Below, piece by piece: positions 1-10,100 of a stretch of DNA of 64,000 nt. This stretch comes from Moritella viscosa (GTDB taxonomy: Bacteria > Pseudomonadota > Gammaproteobacteria > Enterobacterales > Moritellaceae): NCBI GenBank assembly GCA_000953735.1, contig LN554852.1, positions 2,181,846 through 2,245,845 of the forward strand, read 5' to 3'. The number at the start of each line of letters is the position of its first letter. The stretch's first letter is position 1. The notes beneath the pieces are model-generated. The model was given only the letters and a program-made list of their open reading frames with translations. It made no database searches and was not told where the DNA came from. The translations under genes and the position numbers were made by a program.

Positions 1-570
1 CATGTTGAAGTGAGTCTGTTTGATTATAAAACCAATATGATTGATGACGGTTTAGACCTGTGGTTGACGAACATTGAAGATATACCCGAAGGTTATGTGG
101 CTCAGCATTTGGCTGATACCCGCTTTGTGGTTGCTGCGTCACCAGATTATCTGATGCACAACTCAGCGCCATTACATCCGGAAGACCTTGAGAATCATAA
201 CTGCCTGATTTACCAAAGCCGTGAGCGTAACTATGGTTTATGGTCATTCAAACAAGGTACTGACACGTTATATGTAAATGTTAATGGTGATTATCGTGTT
301 GATTTAGCCGAAGCTATCCGCGATGCCGCGATATCAGGATGGGGAATTGCCTACTTAGCGACGTATTTATTAACGGATGAGTTTAGAGCGGGAAAGTTGA
401 TACAACTATTACCAGAGTGGCAGGCGAGTCAAAGGATGCAGTTCTATGCTGTATACCCAAGTCGTAAGCATTTACCGAAGAAAATTAGCGCGGCGATCAT
501 TTTTTTCAAAGAATATATTGGTCAGCCTTCATACTGGGATCGGCAATTAAAGTCACAGATTAAAATCTAA
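1..570 (+). CDS. LysR-family transcriptional regulator, 3' part only
   Basis: The reading frame is open from the first base of the window, so the gene begins upstream. What remains, about 189 residues, is the C-terminal effector-binding (periplasmic-binding-protein-like) domain of a LysR regulator. It shows the typical run from 'FVVAASPDYL' through 'GWGIAYLATYLLTDEF' and 'GKLIQLLPEW' to 'FYAVYPSRKHLPKK', as in the CrgA/DsdC-like group of LysR proteins. The N-terminal helix-turn-helix lies outside the window. The ligand cannot be read from this part, and the downstream gene nupC need not be its target. Family call is firm, role unknown. Confidence 0.9.
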   Translation, partial: HVEVSLFDYKTNMIDDGLDLWLTNIEDIPEGYVAQHLADTRFVVAASPDYLMHNSAPLHPEDLENHNCLIYQSRERNYGLWSFKQGTDTLYVNVNGDYRVDLAEAIRDAAISGWGIAYLATYLLTDEFRAGKLIQLLPEWQASQRMQFYAVYPSRKHLPKKISAAIIFFKEYIGQPSYWDRQLKSQIKI

Positions 571-720
571 TCTACAAGAACTTATCTCCTCATGGGGAAA
601 TATCTTTTCCATATGGAAACAATACCTAAAATATCATTGTTGAATTGTTATAAAACAATAGATTAGCTATCACAACAAGACGTTTGAATTTAATTGTAAC
701 AAGCAAGTAACTTACTGGGC

Positions 721-748
721 TTGCTGTAATAATGGTGCGGACTACAAT
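721..748 (+). promoter_or_regulatory. candidate sigma70 promoter of nupC
   Basis: TTGCTG (721-726) and TACAAT (743-748) are separated by 16 bases and lie about 40 bases before the chosen nupC start. Each hexamer has one or two mismatches to the sigma70 consensus. This is a pattern match only. Confidence 0.45.
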
Positions 749-788
749 ACGCATCTTTATAATTTTAATCATTAAACAGGTTTGTTCC

Positions 789-1988
789 ATGATATCTATT
801 TTAGGCATAATAGTGATCCTATTAACGGCGTATTTCAGCTCTAACAATCGCCGCAATATCCCACTAAGAACTGTCTCGCTAGCGTTTACATTACAGATCT
901 CGTTTGCTTTCATTGTATTATATTTTCCAGCAGGAAAAGACGCATTAAATGGCTTTAGTGCAGGTGTATCAAACGTGATTGATTATGGCCAGGAGGGTAT
1001 ATCGTTCTTATTTGGTAGTTTAGTTGAAGGAAACTTTGTATTTGCTATCAATGTATTAGGTATTATTGTGTTCTTCTCTGCGTTAATTTCAGCGCTGTAT
1101 CATATTGGCTTTATGCCGAAGATGATTAACATTGTTGGTGGTGGTTTACAGAAATTATTAGGCACTGGCCGCGCAGAATCGTTAGCGGCAACGGCAAACA
1201 TTTTTGTTGGTATGGTTGAAGCGCCTTTAGTGGTTAAACCGTATTTAAAAGGTATGAGTGATTCGCAGTTCTTTGCTGTGATGACTTGCGGTCTAGCGTC
1301 TGTTGCTGGTGGCACACTCGTGGGTTACGCGATGATCGGTGTTGAGATCAAATACCTTGTTGCGGCATCATTTATGTCTGCACCTGCTGGTTTGTTAATG
1401 GCGAAATTTTTGTTCCCGCCATCAACAGATAAACTAAGCGATGATGAAATCACTAAAGTTGAATTACCGCGCGCAACAAACGTGGTTGAAGCCCTTGCTG
1501 ACGGTGCAATGGCTGGTTTAAGTATGGCAACTGCGATTGGTGCTACCTTGTTAGCGTTTGTCGGTGTTATCGCGTTACTGAATGGTATGTTAGGTGGTAT
1601 TGGCAATTGGTTTAATCTAACATTAAGCTTTGAAATCATTCTAGGTTATGTGTTTGCTCCTGTCGCTTGGTTGATTGGTGTACCATGGAATGAAGCGATT
1701 GTTGCAGGTTCGCTGATTGGTAATAAGATCGTCGTAAATGAGTTTGTAGCGTTTATTCAGTTGATGGAAGTAAAAGATCAATTAAGTGAACATTCACAAG
1801 CGATTATTACCTTTGCATTGTGTGGTTTTGCTAATATCAGTACTATGGCTATCTTAATTGGTGGTTTAGGCAGTATGATCCCTGAACGTCGTCAATTTAT
1901 TGCTAAACATGGCTTCCGCGCCATCTTTGCTGGTGTGCTAGCTAATTTGATGAGCGCTGCGATTGCTGGTGTGATGTTAAGTTTATAA
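789..1988 (+). CDS. nupC: Nucleoside:cation symporter, NupC/CNT family
   Basis: This inner-membrane concentrative nucleoside transporter takes up nucleosides with a proton or sodium ion. From the ATG at 789 the protein is 399 aa, close to E. coli NupC (400 aa), and starts 'MISILGIIVILLTAYF'. An upstream in-frame ATG at 732 would add 19 residues not seen in the family, and the AGG at 778-780 suits 789. Family features include the N-terminal helix with 'SSNNRRNIPLRTV', 'GFSAGVSNVIDYGQEGISFLFG', 'NIFVGMVEAPLVVKPYL', 'GGTLVGYAMIGV' and 'LCGFANISTMAILIGGLG'. It is monocistronic, with a plausible promoter upstream and a strong terminator downstream. Its nearness to purT fits purine salvage, but the two are convergent and not co-transcribed. 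Confidence 0.93.
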   Translation: MISILGIIVILLTAYFSSNNRRNIPLRTVSLAFTLQISFAFIVLYFPAGKDALNGFSAGVSNVIDYGQEGISFLFGSLVEGNFVFAINVLGIIVFFSALISALYHIGFMPKMINIVGGGLQKLLGTGRAESLAATANIFVGMVEAPLVVKPYLKGMSDSQFFAVMTCGLASVAGGTLVGYAMIGVEIKYLVAASFMSAPAGLLMAKFLFPPSTDKLSDDEITKVELPRATNVVEALADGAMAGLSMATAIGATLLAFVGVIALLNGMLGGIGNWFNLTLSFEIILGYVFAPVAWLIGVPWNEAIVAGSLIGNKIVVNEFVAFIQLMEVKDQLSEHSQAIITFALCGFANISTMAILIGGLGSMIPERRQFIAKHGFRAIFAGVLANLMSAAIAGVMLSL

Positions 1989-2050
1989 TTAATCGTTAAT
2001 CGTTAATAATTAAAAGTATAGATACAACAATTAACTTGAATTACAGATGT

Positions 2051-2088
2051 AAAAAAGGCTAACGAGTAATAACTTGTTAGCCTTTTTT
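2051..2088. terminator. bidirectional intrinsic terminator between nupC and purT
   Basis: GGCTAAC(GAGT) pairs with (ACTT)GTTAGCC around an AATA loop, with six A before and six T after. The A/T flanks let it end both the nupC transcript and the convergent purT transcript. Confidence 0.9.
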
Positions 2089-2122
2089 GATCGTTAGACT
2101 TTATGCTCGTCAACGGTATATA

Positions 2123-3304
2123 TTAATTAAGAGTCACTTCAACTGTTTGTGCTACTTTCTTGGCTTTATCAATAGCATCGATACTATTAATACCACGAGC
2201 CAGAGCCACGCCTAAGCGACGTTGGCCGGCGATCTCTGGTTTGCCGAAGAGACGGATTTGACTGCCTGGTACACTGGCCAATGCTGGCGCTAATTGATTA
2301 AAACTAATATTAGTCGAGTGACCTTCTGCTAGGATAACGGCAGAGGCAGATGGACCATATTGTTGGATTTGGGTGATAGGTAGCCCTAAAACAGCGCGTA
2401 CATGTAAAGCAAATTCAGACAAGTCTTGTGAGATTAGTGTCACCATACCTGTGTCGTGTGGACGCGGTGAAACTTCACTAAAAAATACGTCTTTACCTCG
2501 AATGAAGAGTTCGACACCAAATAGACCATAACCGCCTAATTCTTTAACTACCGCGGCAGATACTTCTTGTGCTTTGGCAAGCACATCATCACACATTATT
2601 TGTGGTTGCCATGACTCACGGTAATCCCCATCTTGCTGACGGTGACCAATTGGGTCGCAGAAGTGGATGCCATCTACCGCACTGATTGTAAGCATGGTGA
2701 TCTCGAAATCGAATTTTACAAAGCCTTCAATAATGATACGCCCTGCGCCTGCTCGGCCACCTTCTTGTGCATAGTGCCAAGCTTGCTCGATGTCATCTTT
2801 ATCACGAATAATACTTTGACCTTTACCTGATGAACTCATGACTGGTTTTATCACACATGGAATGCCAATTTCTGCCACTGCGCCTTCATATTCAGTTTTA
2901 TTGTCAGTAAAGATGTAAGGTGAGGTAGGTAAATTAAGGGTTTCTGCGGCCAGAAGACGAATACCCTCACGATCCATTGTTAGCTTGGTTGCACGCGCTG
3001 TAGGAATGATATTGACACCTTCTTGTTCTAATTCAAGCAGGGTATCTGTTGCGATGGCTTCTATTTCTGGAATAACATAATGCGGTTGTTCAAGTTCAAT
3101 CACATGTCTTAGGGCATTACCATCAAGCATATCAATGGTGTGACTGCGATGCGCGACTTGCATCGCGGGTGCATTGTCATAACGATCAACGGCAATGACT
3201 TCTACCCCTAAACGCTGAAACTCAATAGTCACTTCTTTTCCAAGCTCTCCAGAGCCTAATAGTAATACACGTGTTGCATTTTTGCTGTTGGCGGTACCTA
3301 ACAT
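2123..3304 (-). CDS. purT: Formate-dependent phosphoribosylglycinamide formyltransferase 2
   Basis: PurT makes formyl-GAR from GAR, formate and ATP, the folate-independent third step of purine synthesis in the cytoplasm. The 393-aa length matches E. coli PurT (392). The order is an N-terminal nucleotide-binding segment ('[13 protein letters not shown]', residues about 13-25), an ATP-grasp core ('[15 protein letters not shown]', 'GRIIIEGFV', 'GLFGVELF', '[16 protein letters not shown]') and a C-terminal 'RLGVALARG' segment. The last block is a hallmark of the PurK/PurT group. The ATG at 3304 is the natural start. I see no clear PurR box in the 256 bases upstream, which now also carry the flank of an insertion sequence. 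Confidence 0.95.
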   Translation of the reverse strand: MLGTANSKNATRVLLLGSGELGKEVTIEFQRLGVEVIAVDRYDNAPAMQVAHRSHTIDMLDGNALRHVIELEQPHYVIPEIEAIATDTLLELEQEGVNIIPTARATKLTMDREGIRLLAAETLNLPTSPYIFTDNKTEYEGAVAEIGIPCVIKPVMSSSGKGQSIIRDKDDIEQAWHYAQEGGRAGAGRIIIEGFVKFDFEITMLTISAVDGIHFCDPIGHRQQDGDYRESWQPQIMCDDVLAKAQEVSAAVVKELGGYGLFGVELFIRGKDVFFSEVSPRPHDTGMVTLISQDLSEFALHVRAVLGLPITQIQQYGPSASAVILAEGHSTNISFNQLAPALASVPGSQIRLFGKPEIAGQRRLGVALARGINSIDAIDKAKKVAQTVEVTLN

Positions 3305-3535
3305 AACAGTTCCCTATTAATTGATTATAAATTTGGTGGTCAAACAAATGATAATTCACTAACTTGTTGTATTTTAAGTACTATAGTTTATTTAATTAAG
3401 CTGTTAAGGAGCATGATATAACGATTGTTCTGGAAATGAAAGTTTTAAGTGATAAGTTGGTTGTAACATCTAAAAGTGAGCATTTTGTTTTATGCTTAAA
3501 TGTGATTAATAGCAAAAATAGAGCTGTATAAATAG

Positions 3536-3560
3536 GGCTCTGTTCCCTTTTAGTGTTGGT
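3536..3560. repeat. IS left terminal inverted repeat
   Basis: The 25 bases here are the exact reverse complement of 4541-4565. The transposase stop codon (3561-3563) directly abuts this repeat. Confidence 0.95.
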
Positions 3561-4493
3561 TTATTCAAGAGCTTCATTAAGCCAGTTTTTGTTTTCGCAA
3601 GACGCTTTGTTTTCCATAAAGATAAACCAAGCAATATAATGTTCCATATAGCCAGTACCAACACCATAAAATCGTTTCATCCAAGTTTTCCAACGCATCA
3701 TGAAATTATTAAGTGTCTGAATATGATATATTTTATCAATAACCTTTTGATTATCCAAACTGATAAGCCGTTTATGATCGATGTTGAAACCAAGCTCTTT
3801 AACGATGCTTTGATAAGATAAATTACCATCGGTACATAGCACAGAATCAGGTGATAAAAGTGGTGTTAGCGCTAAGCTAAGTTCTTCTTTAGTATCTCGC
3901 TTTAAGACCTGATGGCTTATTGTTCCATTGCGATCTAAAGCCAGTAAAATAGGCACTTTTGGGGGATTACCGCCGCCTCGTTTTCTTGATTCTCTCAGCA
4001 TTTTTTTGGAACCTTTGAAACTCTCGGGTACAAAAGTTTCATCTGCTTCAATAATGCCAAGTAATTCAGTCGGTTTGTGCTCAGAAGGGCTTTTTAGAAA
4101 ACGATGTCGCCATCTAAATGCTGTTTTTAAATTAATATCTAACTTGTTAGCTGCATATCTCAAACTATTAGATAAACACATACATTCTATATATTTCAGC
4201 CATTTGCCAGGTTTTTTCATTCTAAATAGACTTGTTCCCGTTAGGGTGCTGAATGTTTTATGGCAAGCATTACAGCGATAACGTTGTTTTCCTTGCATGG
4301 TACTTCCCCATCGAGATAGCACGTGACCATTGCAATGAGGGCAGTTTGATATTTCATTTTCATATTTGGCAAGGATTTGGCCGACTTCGTCTTTAGATAG
4401 GTGGAAGTCGATTTGATGATTTAAGCGCTTTAGTTCAACATAAGATAGGTCTTCAATACTTTCTTGAAAAGCTGCAAAAGTTACTTTACTCAT
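3561..4493 (-). CDS. IS1595-family (ISXO2-like) transposase
   Basis: The 310-aa DDE-type transposase has an N-terminal zinc ribbon ('CPHC' at about residue 51 and 'CNAC' at about 75). A helix-turn-helix-like stretch follows ('LRYAANKLDINLKTAFRWRHRF'), then the ISXO2-like catalytic domain beginning 'GIIEADETFVPES'. The downstream aspartate is in 'LCTDGNLSY' and the final 'TLNNFMMRWKTWMKRFYGVGTGY' region is typical of the group. The frame is intact. The gene lies wholly inside the inverted repeats. Family call is firm; subgroup assignment is from memory of motifs. Confidence 0.93.
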   Translation of the reverse strand: MSKVTFAAFQESIEDLSYVELKRLNHQIDFHLSKDEVGQILAKYENEISNCPHCNGHVLSRWGSTMQGKQRYRCNACHKTFSTLTGTSLFRMKKPGKWLKYIECMCLSNSLRYAANKLDINLKTAFRWRHRFLKSPSEHKPTELLGIIEADETFVPESFKGSKKMLRESRKRGGGNPPKVPILLALDRNGTISHQVLKRDTKEELSLALTPLLSPDSVLCTDGNLSYQSIVKELGFNIDHKRLISLDNQKVIDKIYHIQTLNNFMMRWKTWMKRFYGVGTGYMEHYIAWFIFMENKASCENKNWLNEALE

Positions 4494-4540
4494 AGCGGTA
4501 ACCTCATGATATTGCGGTTACTATAAGTATAGCTAAAACT

Positions 4541-4565
4541 ACCAACACTAAAAGGGAACAGAGCC
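4541..4565. repeat. IS right terminal inverted repeat
   Basis: A perfect 25-base partner of 3536-3560. The transposase promoter should lie between it and the start codon at 4493. Confidence 0.95.
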
Positions 4566-4749
4566 ATAAATAGACAATAAAAATGAGGGCTATAATACAA
4601 TGTCGGGGGCTGATAAGGCCCGTAGGTTAGGGGGGGGAAATTAATAAAGTTAAATTAATACCTATTTATGATTAAGAACAACGAATCGTTATTATTTATT
4701 AAGCATAATGGTTGTACATCATAACTACTTATTTTTAAAAGGCTTTATT

Positions 4750-5976
4750 ATGACTACCTTGATTGAACGTTTTTTACGTTATGTAAGTTTTGATACCCAA
4801 TCTGATTATACGTTTGATGCATGCCCAAGTACGCTTGGGCAAACAGTTTTTGCTGCACAGTTAAAGCAAGAGCTGATGGCATTAAAACTAAAGAATGTAA
4901 AACTAGATAACAATGGTTATTTAACTGCAACGCTCCCCAGTAATATTCGCACAACAGTACCAACTGTTGGGTTTATTGCGCACATGGATACAGCACCTGA
5001 TGCATCTGGGAAGGGGGTTAAACCGCAAATAGTGAAGGACTATCAAGGTGGTGATATAAGTTTAGGACATGGCGAAGTTTTATCACCTTCGATGTACCCA
5101 GATTTGAACGACCTACATGGTGATACGCTAATAACGACCGATGGTACAACCTTATTAGGTGCTGATAACAAAGCCGGTATTGCTGAAATCATAACCGCGA
5201 TAGCGTATCTTCAAGCTAATCCTGAAATCAAACATGGTGATATTAGTATCGGCTTTACACCCGATGAAGAAATTGGTCGTGGTGCGAATTTGTTTGATGT
5301 TAAAAATTTTGGTGCTGAGTGGGCCTATACCATTGATGGCGGCCCAGTTGGCGAACTCGAGTTTGAAAATTTTAATGCGAGCGCTGCTGAAATAATTTGT
5401 CACGGGGTAAATGTGCATCCAGGTTCAGCGAAAAATAAGATGGTTAATAGCATGGGAATTGCAGCTAAATTTCAAAGGATGATGCCTGCAGACGAAACAC
5501 CTGAATGCACGGAAGGGTATGAAGGTTTTTACCATTTGAATTCAATGCAAACGAGTGTGGCAAAAACCACCTTGAATTATATTATTCGTGATTTTGATAC
5601 GATGGGATTAGCGCATCGAAAAGAATTTATACAACAAAAAGTCTTAGAATTAAATGAAGAACTTGGTTGTGAACGGGTAGAGCTGAAAATAATCGATAGT
5701 TATAATAATATGCGTGAAATGGTCGAGCCTCACGTACATATTATTGAGATTGCGAAACAAGCGATGATTGATTGTGATGTACAGCCTGATATTAAACCTA
5801 TCCGTGGAGGCACTGATGGTGCTCGATTGTCTTTCATGGGATTACCTTGTCCTAATATCTTTACAGGTGGTTATAATTTTCATGGTATTCATGAGTTTAT
5901 TACGGCTGCAGGGATGGAAAAATCAGTGCGTGTTATTGTTCGGTTGGCGGAGTTAACTGCGAAAAAATACGTATGA
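4750..5976 (+). CDS. pepT: Peptidase T (tripeptide aminopeptidase)
   Basis: This cytoplasmic dizinc M20 aminopeptidase removes the N-terminal residue of tripeptides. From the ATG at 4750 it is 408 aa, the same as E. coli PepT. An in-frame ATG at 4708 is less likely because AAAAGG (4737-4742) is well placed for 4750. Metal and catalytic motifs are 'AHMDTAPD' (H78, D80), 'GADNKAG', 'TPDEEIGRG', 'TIDGG' and the C-terminal '[10 protein letters not shown]'. It is probably monocistronic. The IS inserted about 185 bases upstream, so part of its upstream region may have been displaced, and a run of eight G lies between the IS and the gene. Confidence 0.95.
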   Translation: MTTLIERFLRYVSFDTQSDYTFDACPSTLGQTVFAAQLKQELMALKLKNVKLDNNGYLTATLPSNIRTTVPTVGFIAHMDTAPDASGKGVKPQIVKDYQGGDISLGHGEVLSPSMYPDLNDLHGDTLITTDGTTLLGADNKAGIAEIITAIAYLQANPEIKHGDISIGFTPDEEIGRGANLFDVKNFGAEWAYTIDGGPVGELEFENFNASAAEIICHGVNVHPGSAKNKMVNSMGIAAKFQRMMPADETPECTEGYEGFYHLNSMQTSVAKTTLNYIIRDFDTMGLAHRKEFIQQKVLELNEELGCERVELKIIDSYNNMREMVEPHVHIIEIAKQAMIDCDVQPDIKPIRGGTDGARLSFMGLPCPNIFTGGYNFHGIHEFITAAGMEKSVRVIVRLAELTAKKYV

Positions 5977-6027
5977 ATTGGATGAGTATATTAACTTACA
6001 AATTATTGCTGTATTTGATATCGCTTA

Positions 6028-6360
6028 TTAAGCGTAATTAGGCCTTACACCAATACAGTCTTTAGGCATCTTAAGCTCATTTTGCAAAAACAAGATACAG
6101 TTATGTAATTTTAAACTAACGTCTTTATCATATAATAAAGACGTTTCATCTTGAAATTGCAATTCAAATACTAAGTACCAAAAAACCATTTCTTTTTGAC
6201 TTGATATTCTGTTCTCCACAATATTCAAACGTTGCCAGTCTTGTAATATTTCCCAAATATAATCACATAGCATGGTGTAACTTAGCTTGTTATTCATGAA
6301 TTGCTGAGTATGCCGGATTAATAGTTTTGATTTTAATGTGACAAAGTTATCTTCAAGCAT
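6028..6360 (-). CDS. small protein of unknown function
   Basis: The 110-aa product is rich in aromatic and leucine residues ('LCDYIWEILQDWQRL', 'MVFWYLVFELQFQD') and looks soluble and mostly helical. It has no signal peptide or membrane segment. A GGAG lies 8-9 bases before the ATG at 6360, which supports real translation. It is convergent with pepT, and the C-terminal 'CIGVRPNYA' looks like a conserved tail. I do not recognise the family and give no function. Confidence 0.65.
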   Translation of the reverse strand: MLEDNFVTLKSKLLIRHTQQFMNNKLSYTMLCDYIWEILQDWQRLNIVENRISSQKEMVFWYLVFELQFQDETSLLYDKDVSLKLHNCILFLQNELKMPKDCIGVRPNYA

Positions 6361-6593
6361 AAGTCGGTCTCCAATTACAAATCACTAAATATTAATCAGT
6401 AGATTGCATACAGTTTGGCATTCTAATTAGCTCAAACTCATGTAAGCATAAGTGATGATCTTTGATTTGTATATTTATTGGATATGGTGCTGACGTAGCA
6501 GGTCTTTGGTTGGTTAATCGACAATGGAAAATATTTAAAATTTAGCTAAACTTTCGCTATGGTGTTGTTAATTTACAGCAGTAGGAAATAGCT

Positions 6594-7085
6594 ATGATGA
6601 GATACAATTCTTTATTAGTTACTGTATTATTTATATGTTTATTTATTTCTAGTATAGCGTTTAGTTTGGGTGTTAAAGCTTCAAAAGATGTTGGGTATGA
6701 ACATTCAGATATTTCACTTTACGACAGACTTGGAGGACTAGTACCGATAACTGTTGTTGTGAATGATTTTGTAGATACGGTCATAATCGATATCGAGTTA
6801 AATAAAAATTCAGCAATCAACACTTCACGAGCAAGGGTGCCTAAAGCTTATTTAAAGTTTCAAGTCACTACTATGATGTGTCAAGTCACAAATGGTCCCT
6901 GTATTTATAAAGGACGAGAAATGAAAGAGGCGCATAAGAACTTGCACATAACGGAAAAAGAATGGTATCGGATGGTCGTTTTGTTTAAAGAAGTGCTAGC
7001 GAAGCATAAAGTATCAGCGATGGAAACTCATGATTTACTTGCTATTGTTGAATCTACGAAAGCTGATATTGTGTCTGAAAAATAA
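6594..7085 (+). CDS. Exported group-1 truncated haemoglobin-like protein
   Basis: The 163-aa protein begins with a hydrophobic signal peptide (about residues 1-30) followed by a bacterial truncated-globin domain. The domain opens with 'SLYDRLGGL' and contains 'GREMKEAHKNLHIT', whose H114 aligns with the proximal haem histidine (F8) of Synechocystis GlbN. At the usual B10 tyrosine position ('KFYERV' in GlbN) this protein has valine ('DFVDTV'), so ligand handling may differ. Location is inferred to be periplasmic or anchored. Two ATGs stand in tandem (6594, 6597) after AGGA. It has no operon partner. Family call good; physiological role (oxygen, NO or redox) open. Confidence 0.8.
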   Translation: MMRYNSLLVTVLFICLFISSIAFSLGVKASKDVGYEHSDISLYDRLGGLVPITVVVNDFVDTVIIDIELNKNSAINTSRARVPKAYLKFQVTTMMCQVTNGPCIYKGREMKEAHKNLHITEKEWYRMVVLFKEVLAKHKVSAMETHDLLAIVESTKADIVSEK

Positions 7086-7088
7086 AAT

Positions 7089-7128
7089 TAGGCTTCATCG
7101 GTTGTGATGGCACTGTCAATGAAGCCTA
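7089..7128. terminator. hairpin between convergent globin and DUF748 genes
   Basis: TAGGCTTCAT (7089-7098) pairs perfectly with ATGAAGCCTA (7119-7128). The T-tract is weak on both sides, so termination efficiency is uncertain, but the position between convergent genes fits. Confidence 0.55.
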
Positions 7129-7154
7129 TTCTTATATAATACTATTTAATCACC

Positions 7155-10100
7155 TTATTTAACGACAAGCGTCAAGGTTGTCTGCGTACTTGCTGATGGC
7201 ACATTGCTTTGATGACTTAATACAAAAATACGACCCGCATCAACTTTGCTTATATCTCGTAGGTGAGTTTTAATTGCATTAGCTCGAGATTTAGCTAATT
7301 TTCTTAGCACTTTATCTGTGATAGCTTGTTGCTTACTTGTTTCGGCATATAAACTGCTAAGCCAAACTTGCTTAAGTGCTGATTTATCGAGTGACGCCTG
7401 CTGAGCTGAAATCGTATTACGTAGTGTATCCGCTTTGCCTTGGGTTTCTTGTTCATATAACGTGATAAGTGCATCTTCCATATCATTTGATAGTGGTAGA
7501 TTCGTCGCATTAGTCGTTTCTGGAATATTCGCGTTTGTTAATTGACTTAGTTTCGTATTTACGGCTCTATTTTGAAGTGTTTGTTTGTCCACGTTCGCAT
7601 CATAGCTGCCTTTAATATTGAGTTTTAATTGTGGTCGTTGTACTAGTGCTTTTGCTAATGTATCGAGTTTATTTTGTTCGAGTTGGGTAAGTATCACTGA
7701 GCCCTTAGCAAAATTAACTTTATCTAATTCCTCTGTGGAATCTACGATGTTAGCTAATAATGTGAATGGCGATGTAGCGGCTTTCACTATGATATTGGTA
7801 AATTGTTTTAGCAGTATTTCGCCGACATTAAAGCTCGGGTCATTAACATCCCCCGATATTTCAACGCCTAAATCAATAGCGCCATTGCTGTCTTTTAATA
7901 ATGGAATAGCTAAGGTAATCGGTAATATTGTCCCTGCGTCACTGTTTTTTGTATTATTCATATCAAGCTGATCAATGAATATTTGGTTGCGACCTTCTAA
8001 ATGATTTTTTTCTAACTTGTATTTAAGTGCAAGTGAGAGCTGACCTTCGTTAATATCTAACCCTGCATAAGTACCAGAGTAGGGGGTCATAGAGGGTAGC
8101 TCAAAATTATCAAAGATAAATTCGATGTCCACATACGGCAGTGGGATGAGAGGGTTAACTTCACCACGTAATGTGAGAGGTGCGTATTCGTTTACTATGC
8201 CTCTGATATTTAGTTCCGCATTCTTGGTTGCCGTTGATGATAGTTTACCTACATGGCCTTCTAACTTGTCGATAGTGGCTTCAAAAGTAGGTTTAAGAAG
8301 ATTGTCGGTATAATCGACTTTACCTTGTGCGAGTGTGATCTTGTTTATCTCAATCAGCATTGCATCTTCTGTCGCTTTAATTTTTTGAGTTTCAGGTTTT
8401 ATTTGGGGCTCACCTTTAACTGCCGCCTCTTTTTTCTCGTCTTTGGTTTTGACAACAAGATCTGACACATTGGAGCTTTTATCTGCAGCGACAATCATTT
8501 GAGCATATGGTTGTACAAAAGAAACATGGTCGATAAGCAAACTGTTTGCTTCTTTATCAAATTTAAGGCTGTTGATATTGAAGTTTTGCCATTTGATTAG
8601 CGTTTTATTTAATTTGTTGTCATTAATTGCTAGTGATTCTAGTTTTATTGAACCATCAAATCGAGCTGCACCTTTGGTATTCGCATAAAGGCTACCTTGC
8701 GTTGTGAATTCACCATTTTGGATTGTGATGTTCACGTAAGGTTTTAGATAAGGTTGAAATTGTGCGAGGTTCAATTTATCTAAATTGATCGTAGCATCAA
8801 GCGATTGTTCTTTTACATCTGCGCTACCTTGAGAAGAGAAGGTACCTTTATCGTTAATCGTTAGGGCTAAGTCATATTCAATGGGTGTATCGAGACGACT
8901 GGTCAATGATTTAGTTCTGACGTTAATAGGGAACAGGCGCCATGCGGTTGCATCCGTCATCATAGATTCAATGACATTAATATCGTAGTTGGTTAAATTA
9001 AATTCACCAAGAGTGACGAGCCACTCTTGTGCTTCTTTACTTTCCGTTGCTTGAGCCTCATTATTTTCAGATTGCGTTGCCTGTGATTCTGATTTAGCGG
9101 TTATTTTGCTATCTGATGATGCGCTAGTTGGTTCTGTATGTTTTAGTGTAAAAGCATTTGTTAGATTAACAACACCGTCCTTGTTTACAACTGCATTAAC
9201 TTTTAACCCATCGGTACTGATATTATCTAAACCAATTTGTTGTTGCAATAAGTCAACTTTGATGCCTGCTACTGTGAGTAACGGTAGGTTAATGAGTTCT
9301 TTTTCTGGTTCGGAGAATATCAATGTACGTAACGAAAATTGACCCGCATCAGTGAGTAATTGCGGTGACTTATCGTTACTAATGAATTGATAGTCAGTTG
9401 TAAAGTCAATAACGCCAGACTCTAGTTTAGCCGTTAATTGTTCTGCTACGAATGGCCAAAATGTCACTAATTTTATGTGTTTAAGAGCCAGATTACCTTG
9501 TGCTTCCAATGGTGTTAATTGGAATCGACCTGCCGTGGTCACTGCGCTATTGTCTGCACCTTCAATGCTCAAATTATAGCTGTTGTAAGTCGGGGATGGC
9601 GCGTTGCTCCGCTTGTCACGATTCAACATTGCTAGGCTATTGAATTTGGTCAGTACAATATTGATTGCTGGGTAATCGAGTTCAGCACCTGTAGGCTTGT
9701 CTTTAAAGTTAAACGCAGTGTTGGTGATGCTGATATTAGCAATTTGAATATGCGGTAACTCACTGCTTTCATTTGTGTCTTCGCTAACCGGTACTGGTGT
9801 TTCTGATGGTTTAGATTGCGCAGCTATGTGTGCTGGAATATCAGAGAAGTTAAATTGACTCTCATCTAATTTTTCAATATTAGCAAAGGCTTGGTCAATT
9901 TCAATAGTCTCAATATTTATACTGCCATTGAATAAACTTTTCCATAAGTTTATTTGCAATGTGAGTCGACCAATACCGGTAAAATCTTCCTGTTCTTGAG
10001 TTTGAATTTCAAACCCTTTAATCTCAAATTTGAGCGACAAAGGGTTAATACTTACATCTTGAAGTTGTACTGGGCGGCCAAGTAAAGCACTGATTTTTTC

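Larger units (their letters stand above)
3536..4565. mobile_element. complete IS1595-family insertion sequence with 8-bp target duplication
   Basis: The element is 1030 bp, bounded by 25-bp perfect inverted repeats (3536-3560 and 4541-4565, outer ends GGCTCTGTTCCC). It is flanked by the identical 8-bp direct repeat ATAAATAG at 3528-3535 and 4566-4573. One transposase gene fills it on the minus strand. An 8-bp duplication is usual for IS1595-family elements. Perfect ends, a perfect duplication and an intact gene indicate recent insertion. It sits between purT and pepT and breaks no gene that I can see. Confidence 0.95.

Noticed and set aside
732-788. Longer N-terminus for nupC
   Set aside because: The extra 19 residues are not typical of NupC, and the ribosome site fits 789.
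626-913. Minus-strand open frame over the nupC start
   Set aside because: It has no recognisable domain, overlaps the nupC promoter and gene, and is unlikely to be coding.
3928-4281. Plus-strand open frame inside the transposase gene
   Set aside because: It is antisense to a clear transposase with no own ribosome site or family.
4708-4749. Longer N-terminus for pepT
   Set aside because: PepT has 408 aa in E. coli, which matches the start at 4750 with AAAAGG upstream.
6485-6500. GG-N10-GC match upstream of the truncated haemoglobin
   Set aside because: The -12 part reads TAGCA rather than TTGCA and the -24 part is weak. A chance match is likely, and no sigma54 activator is near.
9106-9342. 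Plus-strand open frame in the DUF748 gene
   Set aside because: It is the reverse strand of a long conserved gene with no independent support.
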